64,000 nucleotides of DNA. It comes from Humulus lupulus (Eukaryota; Streptophyta; Magnoliopsida; Rosales; Cannabaceae). Each line of letters starts with the position of its first letter. The stretch's first letter is position 1. The translations under genes were made by a program, and so were the position numbers. The stretch is from NCBI RefSeq assembly GCF_963169125.1, contig NC_084793.1, positions 137,308,297 through 137,372,296 of the forward strand, given 5' to 3'. Positions 56,776 through 64,000 of the stretch are shown one piece after another. The notes below the pieces were generated by a model. The model ran no database searches, was not told where the DNA came from, and saw only the letters and a list, made by a program, of their open reading frames with translations.

Positions 56776-58057
56776 GAAATAGCCATGTAGAGTAGGAGAG
56801 GTTCTCCGTCCACTGGCTTGGAAAAGATTGAAGGATTTTCCATGTGCGCCTTGAGCTGTTGGAATACATGTTCGCACTCTTTAGTCCATTCAAATCTCTG
56901 ACTTCCTTGGAGAACATTGAAAAAAGGGATGCACTTGTCCGTTGCCTTGGAGACAAAATGACTCAAAGCTGTGATCCTTCCTGTCAGGCTTTGAACATCT
57001 TTATGCTTCCGGGGAGAAGGCATTTTGATTAGAACCTTGATTTTGTAGGGTTTGCTTTAATCCCCCGAGCACTTACGATGAAGCCTAGGAACTTGCCGGA
57101 GGCCACTCCAAATATGCACTTTTGGGGGTTGAGCTTCATCTCGAATCGGCGGAGCATTGCGAAGACCTCATTCGGGTCGTCTACGTGATCTGGGGCGGTC
57201 AGGGACTTGACCAACATATTGTCCACATAAACCTTCATGTTTTGCCCCAACTGGTTTTTGAACATTTTGTTAACCAACCTTTGGTAAGTGGTGCCAGCAT
57301 TCTTCAACTCGAAAGGCATCACAATGTAACAATAGACACCTTTGTTGGTTCAAAAGCTAGTGTGCTCCTGATCAGCGACGTGCATGGATATTTGTTTATA
57401 TCCCGAGTATGCGTCCATAAATGACAACAACTCGTAACTGGAGGTGGCATCGACCATCTAGTCTATCTTGGGGAGTGGAAAACAGTCCTTCAGACAAGCC
57501 TTGTGAAGGTCCAAAAAATCGATGCATGTCCTCCAAGTGCCATTCAGCTTTGGCACGAGGACAAGATTGGATAGCCACCTGGGATATTGGGCTTCTCGGA
57601 TAAGCCCATTGGAGAGGTGCTTGTCCACCTCGGCCTTGAGGGCCTCTTTCTGAGTCTGGTCAAATGTCTGTTGCTTCTGCTGGATGGGAGGAAAGCTAGT
57701 GTCGACATTCAAGGCATGGCATATGATATTCGGATCAATGCCAGTCATGTCAGAATGTGACCATGCGAACACGTCTTGGTTTTCTCGGAGGAAAGCCACT
57801 AATGCCTTGCGGACCTCCGCTTTCAAGCTTCCCCTGACTTTTACTTTCCTGTCAGGGGTGGAGGTATCAAGAACTACCTCATCCACCTCCTCTATTGGTT
57901 TAATGGACCTCTCCTCTTGAACCCTTGGGTCTAACTCGTCAGGCCCTGAGTCTTGCACAACTTGTACCTCCGAGGTCTCAAAGTTCTCAAGACCTTCCTT
58001 CCTTACCATCATCATGGGAGCCTTGAGGGAGACATTATAGCACTGTCTCGCCTCTTT
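56776..58057 (-). pseudogene. Reverse transcriptase of C
   Basis: From the N side: KVRGSLKAEVRKALVAFL linker, then NIICHALNVDTSFPPIQQKQ, RTCIDFLDLHKACLKDCFPL, MPFELKNAGTTYQRLV and the catalytic motif, which reads YVDNMLVKS; the second Asp of YVDD is Asn, so the enzyme would be dead. The thumb (SARGIKANP) and connection (SLTGRITALSHF, FEWTKECEHVFQQLKAHM) follow. Several frame breaks. Confidence 0.9.
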
Positions 58058-58567
58058 CTAGTCACCACAGACTGTGCCAATACCTGCATCCGTGGTGAAT
58101 TTCATGCACAAATAACGGATGGAGGTGACAGCCCCAAACTTCACCAGTGCTGGTTGTCCCAAAATGGTATTGTATGTTGAGGGATAGTCCATCACTACGA
58201 AGGTGCAGTATTTGAAGGCTTGGCGAGGTACCTCTCCAAGCGTCACAGGGAGCTTTATCTGCCCCATCGGGATGAGGGCTTCTCCTAAGAACCCATAGAG
58301 TGTCGAGGCGCATGGGGACAAGTCTGTCGTAGTCAACCCTATCTTCTCAAAGGCTGACTTAAACATGATATTCACCGAACTCCCATTGTCTACAAGAATC
58401 TGTGCCACCATTTTGTCGGAGATTTGGCTCTCAATCACCAACGGATCATGATGCGGGAAATGTACTCTCCGAGCATCGTCTTCGGTGAATGTTATGACTT
58501 GCTCAGTCATCCACGACATTTGGGCGGGTAGTTGGGCCAAATCCATTACCTCATCATTGTGGTTCAA
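58058..58567 (-). pseudogene. Aspartic protease of C
   Basis: 170-codon open stretch. VHFPHHDPLVIESQISDKMV precedes ILVDNGSSVNIMF, an intact DxGSS active site, then LTTTDLSPCASTLYGFLGEA and a C-terminal part (GQPALVKFGAVTS) that is deleted in B. Cut off from RT by a stop. Confidence 0.85.
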
Positions 58568-61056
58568 AGCTCATGCATACCTATTCTGTGAGCTTTGTGA
58601 GGTGCCCCCCAAGTGAGGTCCTTCTGAGATGGTTCCTACCTGCCCATTCACCGGAGGAGGTCCTTGGGCCATTGGGTGCTAGGGAACTACAGGAGCCATT
58701 GCTGGGGCCTGTGGTATAGCAGGTGGGACCATTGGTCCTACCACGAGAGGTTGTGCTTGATGCGATCCACCCTTAGCATATTGATGGAGGTGTCCCAGCT
58801 TGATGAGATTCTCAATCTCATCCTTGAGTTGACGACACTCATTGGTGTGGTGCCCTATGTCGTTGTGAAAATGACCGAATTTTCCAGTCTCCCGCCTAGC
58901 CCTGTCTCTTTGAATGGGTTGCGGATTCCTGTGGTGAACATGTTGTGTCGTGCCCACGAAGATGTTCTCTCAGGAGCCAACCGAGTCAGTGTACTCTGAA
59001 TACTACCAGACATATTTCTCGCTTGATGTGACTCCGTTCTCGGGCTGTGTAGTTTCGCTCCCCCTGGGTTTGCGACCCTTACCCTTCCCTCCGCGCCTTG
59101 TCTCATTGGGAGCTCGACTGGATTCAACCGGCTGGGATGGGGCGACAACTCCAACACTGAATGCAGGCTAAAAAGCGTTGTATCCAGTGGACGCTACCCC
59201 GAACCCTGCCGGAGCCATACCAAACCCAGGAGCAGACATGGCGCTACAACCGGAAGGGGTGGTGCTCTGGCTAGGTTGGGCTCCCAACGAGCCCTGCTAG
59301 ATGTGAACATAGGGGGAGTATTGGATCCCTGAGGCCATGGGGCCAGGTACGGTCGATGAAGGGAAAAGGGAAGATGCTCCGAATGCCCCAATCTGGGTGT
59401 CCTCCCAGCTCTTGTGCTTGATGAATGAAGTCGTCGAGACGCCGACATCCCTTTCGCTGGAGATCATCCTAGAGTGGGGATCCCGCGTGTATGCCATCCT
59501 GCAACGCCATCAACTGTTGGTCATTATGAACCCTTTTGGTTCTTGCTGCTTCTTCTTTGAAGATTTGATGTAGGCCTTGAGGGTCTCAAACAGTCCTTAC
59601 TTGTTGTTGGCCAAGGCATTGACCTCAAAGCTTACCTTTTGAACCCCTATGAACTATCTTTGGAAGGTGGATGATAATTGTTGCACGTCTGAATGGACCT
59701 TGGTCAGAGTTTCTTAAGCCACTCATCTGCTAGTCCTGTCAGGGTGAGTGGGAACACTTGACATTTAGCGTCGTTGGAGATACAATGCATCGAAATTAAC
59801 CTGTTGAACTTGGATAAATGGTTTGTGGGATCCCAACCACCATCATAAGCTGGTATGGACAGCATCTTGAATCCAAGAGGCAACGAGGCCTCAACAAGCT
59901 GAGGAGCACATGGCTCTACCTCTTCATCTTTCGAGTCAGACTCGTGGCCTTGCCCTCTGACCATTCTGAGCATTATTCACTTCCGACTTTCTAACTCTGC
60001 TCAGAGTGGGTCGCAATCCCAGTTGATGCTCTAAGCCGGGCAATCCCTTCTCCGAGCGTTGAGATTGTCTCGAAGATCTGACGGGCCTCTACCAGCAGGC
60101 TCACGTACTCCGGCCTTATTGCACCTCTGAGCATTGAGGTTGTCTCGTAGGTCGGCTTGTCCTCGGAACGCACCGTTAACTCCTGGGCGAGCCACTTCGG
60201 TCTCTCCATCAGACTCATTTTCGTCCACCGAGATACTAATGCCTCGTTCTCGATTTTGTGGGACATTCCTTAGGCGGATTCCCGGGCCATTTTTCCTGTG
60301 AGACTAGTTAGGTCCTAAAGGGACACCAGCTCCAGGCCTCGCGTGGTCCGTATGGGCGCGTCGGGGCAGAGCGCCCCGAGCTCCACGGGTGCTGACTGCT
60401 TGGCGGTGTCCTCGGGCCCTTGTTTCATTACCTTTACCAGCCTTTTGTGGAGCTTGGTCGCCTTCGGGCTCTTGACGGGCCCTCTTATGCTTTGAAGTAG
60501 GGTTATCATTAGCCTTTCCCTTACCGCGGTCCTGCAGTGGCGCTGAGGCTCCAACTCCTGCTGGGTGCCCGGTTGGCACCCCAGCTGGCGGATCTCCCGC
60601 TTCTACAGCCGGGTGCTTGGGAGGCACACCAGCTGCGATGACAGGTGGCACTCCAATGGGGTGCGCAGGTGGCACGCCTATTGGGTGCCCAACTGGCACG
60701 TTGCCATTGGGGTCCACTCGCAACCCCTCGGCTACAAGAGTGGCCTTCATGGCATATACCATCTTCTGAAGGGCAGCAATGTTACCTTCTTGAGAATCAA
60801 TTTTTTGTTTTTGGAAAGCCACCTGCTCACGGAGCACCGCCACCTCCGGTGTCTATTCCACCTTCATGGTCTGAGGATATTCGTTCTCATATTACCCTTG
60901 GTCGACACCATTATCTTCGTCGTCGTACTCGGCGTACTCATCGTAGTCTTCCACCATCTCAAGTACGTCCTAAGGTGGTTGCCGACTAGGTTCTCCTCCT
61001 TCAACTTCGGTAAGAGGGAGCACCTCATCTGTAACGTTTCTTCATGTAGTCACCAT
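58568..61056 (-). pseudogene. gag of C
   Basis: Starts MVTT, then a stop where B has Arg. Same order as B: an acidic segment, AVLREQVAFQKQKIDSQEGN heptad region, GVPP-HP repeats, a basic linker, the Retrotrans_gag core (HLSKFNRLISM, FPLTLTGLADEWLKK at 59704-59830), then a zinc knuckle region (HNDIGHHTNECRQL at 58800-58880). Part of the capsid core near 59500-59700 is rearranged. Multiple stops. Confidence 0.8.
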
Positions 61057-61108
61057 GGTCGTGAATGTTTCAAATGCTTTCTTCAAGCTCTCAATGAAAG
61101 CAAAAAAA
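61057..61108 (-). other. Leader and decayed PBS of C
   Basis: The minus strand directly after the LTR reads TTTTTTTGCTTTCATTGAGA, aligned with TTTTGGTGCTTTCATTAAGA in B; the TGG of the PBS has mutated. Confidence 0.6.
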
Positions 61109-61981
61109 TGTTGATTGTCTCTTTTCCTATCAACCTTAATAAAAGAGATTAAAGAAATGAACTATAAGAATGCAAGGATTTTTACGTGGTTCAGGTTATA
61201 AAAGAACCCTAGTCCACGAGTTTCTGGTATTAAGAGGATTTATAAGCTTGTGATTGCAAGCTTCAATGGTGTATTCTCAGGCAACGTTTAGATTGCTCTG
61301 AGTACAAATCATTTTCTCTCTAAAAAATTGAACCTTTTACAATGATACTCCCAGCCCTATTTATAGAGGATGGGATCATTAATACTAATCATAAGTAATT
61401 AATACACATTCTTCCCATTATTGGGGGACTGATACCAATTCAATGCATTGGGCTACATTGAATAGAGACCAAGACCCAAACGAGATTTGCGGGGCCCACT
61501 GCCGAAAAGCACCTACTTTATAGGGAACATGCCCCAGGTACTGTCAGGGTGTGCTGTAAGTATTTCCATGCCAGGCGGCATAGTGGGTGTGTGAATTGTC
61601 GAGTCGTACACTCGACAACACTGTTGATGGATAACCCATAAAGGTTGTCAGACAATCCTCTGACTTTGAAAACCCACATTTACTAACAAGTTGCGCCTTA
61701 TCTTAGGTCCAAGAACCAGAACCTCAGACCTGGGAGGCGATTGTAAGACGAGAGCCCTCGCCTTAATTCTCTGAGTTGGAGAACCTCCAGCTCTGAGACT
61801 GAACATCGGGGAGTAACTTACCAAGGCACCCACGACCCACTGTCGAAGACAAGGTCTCACCTTAGAAGACCCTTGCTCGGACTAGAGGCCTCAGGTAGTA
61901 ACATGCCCCGAGGACATCCATGAACGTCTAGGCCAGTCATTGGGGGTTGCCATGTGTCGAAGGTGAAAAATATGGACAACA
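61109..61981 (-). repeat. 5' LTR of C
   Basis: 873 bp; plus-strand ends TGTTGATTGT and ATGGACAACA. The TATA box on the minus strand is near 61354-61366 (CTCTATAAATAGGGC). Right flank is the TSD copy AAACT. Confidence 0.9.
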
Positions 61982-61986
61982 AAACT

Positions 61987-62202
61987 GCTTTGGATTGGAT
62001 GTTCGTGGGAGATACAAAAGAATGACAAGGATTCTTGATAGTTCTTCAATTGGTAAATCCTCATCTTTTTCTTTCTGTATGATTAATGTTTTTCATATTA
62101 ATGGATTCGATTATTTAAAGAATGTTTAAATAAAAAAATTGAAATTTCTGGGCCCAACACCCTGTGTTTTCCGCTACGCATATGGTAAATCAGTTACCAA
62201 CA
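61987..62202 (+). repeat. End of a copia-type LTR
   Basis: Ends GTTACCAACA, two bases before a TGGTACCAGAGC PBS. Since C is an insertion with a clean TSD, this segment was once joined to 36604 and so to the right arm of the palindrome. Confidence 0.6.
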
Positions 62203-62204
62203 AT

Positions 62205-62216
62205 TGGTACCAGAGC
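62205..62216 (+). other. Copia-type primer-binding site
   Basis: TGGTACCAGAGC, one base from TGGTATCAGAGC, the initiator-Met tRNA complement. Confidence 0.75.
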
Positions 62217-63464
62217 GGTCATTAATCTTTGCATGCATTAATTACGATGTGGGTATAATATGAATTCTTATATTATTGTAATATTTGGTGAATGGATGAA
62301 TGTTTATTTCGATGAATGTTATTCTTAAGAGTCATTAATTATATGGTGTTTTGGGTTTAGGAATTGTTCTTATTTGTCTAGATCTGAAAAATGTAAGCCA
62401 CATGGGGAATATGACTTTTTGTAAATTTTATTTTCTGCATTTAAAATTAACTGTAAAGTTTGTAATCTTAAGCCCTAAGCCCCTAGTGCTCTCTCAGCAC
62501 ATGCTTCTCCGTTGCACCTGGTGCCCAGTCGGCCCCAGTGCGCGCTTGCCTGATGTCCCGAATCTCGCGTGCGCTCGCCCGCCTAGTGTCCCCAGCCCAT
62601 CGTGCATGTTTGCTTGGCATCTTTCCACCTTTCGCACGCGCGCTTGCCAGCACTTCTCGAGCCACCTCCACGCACATCCCATTTGCAAGCCACCCCTACT
62701 GCACACCAACCCAGGCCCATCCAAGCCTCCTTGCGCAAACCACCTTAAGGGTTATTGAACCCTAGTTGCCATATAATTAGGGTTTCTTCAAAACCCTAAT
62801 TGGCAACAAATTATCAATTAGGCCTTGTCACAATGCCCATAAAAAATTGTTTATTTTGAATTAATTATTTAAAATCCAAATTCAAGTTGGGCCTAATAAC
62901 TTGTTGGGTTTTAAAACTCAATTTTAATTATTCTTAAAATTAGTTTAAGATAATTAAAAGTTATTTTAATTCAAAATTATAACAGATAAAGGTGCAAGTG
63001 GACCAAGATTACTTTAAAGGCCCAAATAATAAAGATGGTAGATCTTATTTAGGTCTTAGATAGTATTGACACTTTTTTTTGTAAAATTTGTAAGTGTTGT
63101 AATTTTTCTAGAAATACCCAAAACACCCGGCTCACATTTATTTATTTAAATGTTTGAATGTATTAAATGTGTTTAATAACATTGTCATGCATTATAACAT
63201 GCTATTCATATTATCCACACAATATATCTAATTCAAGCATGCATCTCATATCAAGTAGAAACATGTTTGAATTAAGAACGTCATCTTTGATTATATGAAT
63301 TTAATGAATCATATGATTAATCTAGAACAAAGCGGTAAATTGATTTTAAGTATTCATTTCAAAGACTTATTTAATAATTAATTTTATTAGATAGAAAATG
63401 ATATTCTATATAATTAGAGCATTTATTGACTAGATATTTTAAGGGCCTATTTAGTGATATGATT
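62217..63464 (+). mobile_element. Internal region of a copia-type element, no coding domain seen
   Basis: Follows the PBS but shows no gag in about 1.2 kb. It has a GC- and C-rich patch at 62460-62720 (many GCGCG, CCAGC words) within otherwise AT-rich sequence, and a strong hairpin at 62765-62807. It may be a long 5' leader or a non-autonomous derivative. Confidence 0.4.
62765..62807. repeat. 43-bp hairpin
   Basis: GTTGCCA ... TTAGGGTTT - CTTC - AAAACCCTAA - T - TGGCAAC. Two stem blocks pair perfectly around a short loop, with a small internal bulge. Confidence 0.85.
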
Positions 63465-64000
63465 TGTACGCCCTGATATTCAGCCCGGGTCCTTTATGTA
63501 GCTTGAGTACAGCTGGCTAGCTAAGAACAGTACTAAGGGACCCACGAGTTGATATTTCCTTTGCGAAGGTAGTGCGCCTCCCCAGGTAATTACACGAGTT
63601 GAGGAATACGAAGCATTAAGGCACAAGTTGGAGAGAGAGATAAAATACAACATCCTGGGCAGGGGCTGGCGTTATATTCAGGTCGGAGTACTCTGACCAC
63701 CCGCCATGTCCAAGAGTTTATTAAGCTGGATACGTTACATGTAAACGTGCGTGATCAGACATCGCATGTCCGTTTATCCCTGAATTCTCGAACACGTAAT
63801 ATAAACGTACGTGATCAGACATCACATGTCCGATTATGCTAGACGACCCATGATCAATTTTACCTAATGATTAGACCATACCTTAATATATATTGTAATA
63901 TTCATTATTTGTGCAAGACAGGTCACAAATAATGATGGGTATTCACGTGATATCCCCTACACCTATCCTGGGATGAATCTTCTATAAATACCAAGAACTG
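63465..64000 (+). repeat. Start of another LTR, runs off the window
   Basis: Begins TGTACGCCCTGATATTCAGC after AT-rich DNA. It contains a 34-bp direct repeat 60 bp apart (63743-63776 and 63803-63836; AAACGT(G/A)CGTGATCAGACAT) and a TATA box TCTATAAATA at 63981-63990 near the window end, as expected in the U3 of a retrotransposon LTR. Its family cannot be set without the rest. Confidence 0.5.

Noticed and set aside
62351..62765. Overlapping ORFs (135, 75 codons plus; 64, 76 codons minus) in the GC-rich patch
   Set aside because: Composition is low-complexity C-rich DNA in a retrotransposon leader; frames overlap on both strands and match no family.

Overview
The window reads as nuclear DNA of a flowering plant, probably a eudicot. 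The evidence is a long intronless P-class PPR gene, Ty3/gypsy elements of the Tat type (a second, archaeal-type RNase H between RNase H and integrase, and an antisense extra ORF), a Ty1/copia element primed by an initiator-Met-type PBS, and a Cassandra-type LTR carrying a 5S rRNA-like segment. I cannot name the species from sequence alone. About four fifths of the window is transposon-derived; the PPR protein at 1369-3309 (minus) is the only clearly intact gene.

Layout. 1-7457: the PPR gene, AT-rich spacer, nine copies of a 90-bp tandem repeat (4781-5588) and a TGCAAC-rich tail. 7458-10132: an unrecognised set of phase-compatible exons, with a 196-bp solo copia-like LTR in its first intron and an AT-rich element with inverted ends in a later one. 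About 10640-12724: LTR-like sequence ending in GGGCATTACA. 12725-22278: a Tat element fragment (here 'G', minus) split by a second, deleted Tat element ('F', plus, 14797-20796, TSD ACCAC). 22279-25497: pol of a third Tat element ('D', minus), cut in its RT by element 'B' (plus, from 25498), whose 5' LTR holds a Cassandra solo LTR. B is lost at about 32680, where a 3.9-kb imperfect palindrome starts (32680-36563; one arm holds a 772-bp solo LTR). 36605-61981: a complete Tat element ('C', minus, 25.4 kb, TSD AAACT) into which three further elements inserted: a deleted Ty1/copia ('H', 39537-43107), a gag-only non-autonomous element ('J', 44410-50296, TSD GTTCG) and a 2.1-kb solo LTR ('K', 54647-56775, TSD GAAAT). 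61987-64000: the end of a copia-type LTR with its PBS, a gene-poor internal region, and the start of another LTR at 63465.

How the parts relate. Insertion order can be read from the interruptions: D, then B, then Cassandra and the palindrome; C later; H, J and K later still inside C. G precedes F. No autonomous element is intact: every pol has stops, frameshifts or deletions.

The most interesting signal is the antisense ORF shared by C, F and G. It encodes a putative gypsy-type transposon domain followed by a coiled-coil protein. It lies between pol and the 3' LTR on the opposite strand. In C and F it has its own TATA-like box and a leader-intron donor; in all three the leader-intron acceptor lies directly against the ATG, and coding introns sit at matching places. 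It looks like a complete spliced gene carried backwards inside the retrotransposon. The second strongest signal is J, whose two LTRs differ by 686 bp almost entirely because a CCATGG-rich minisatellite expanded in one of them.
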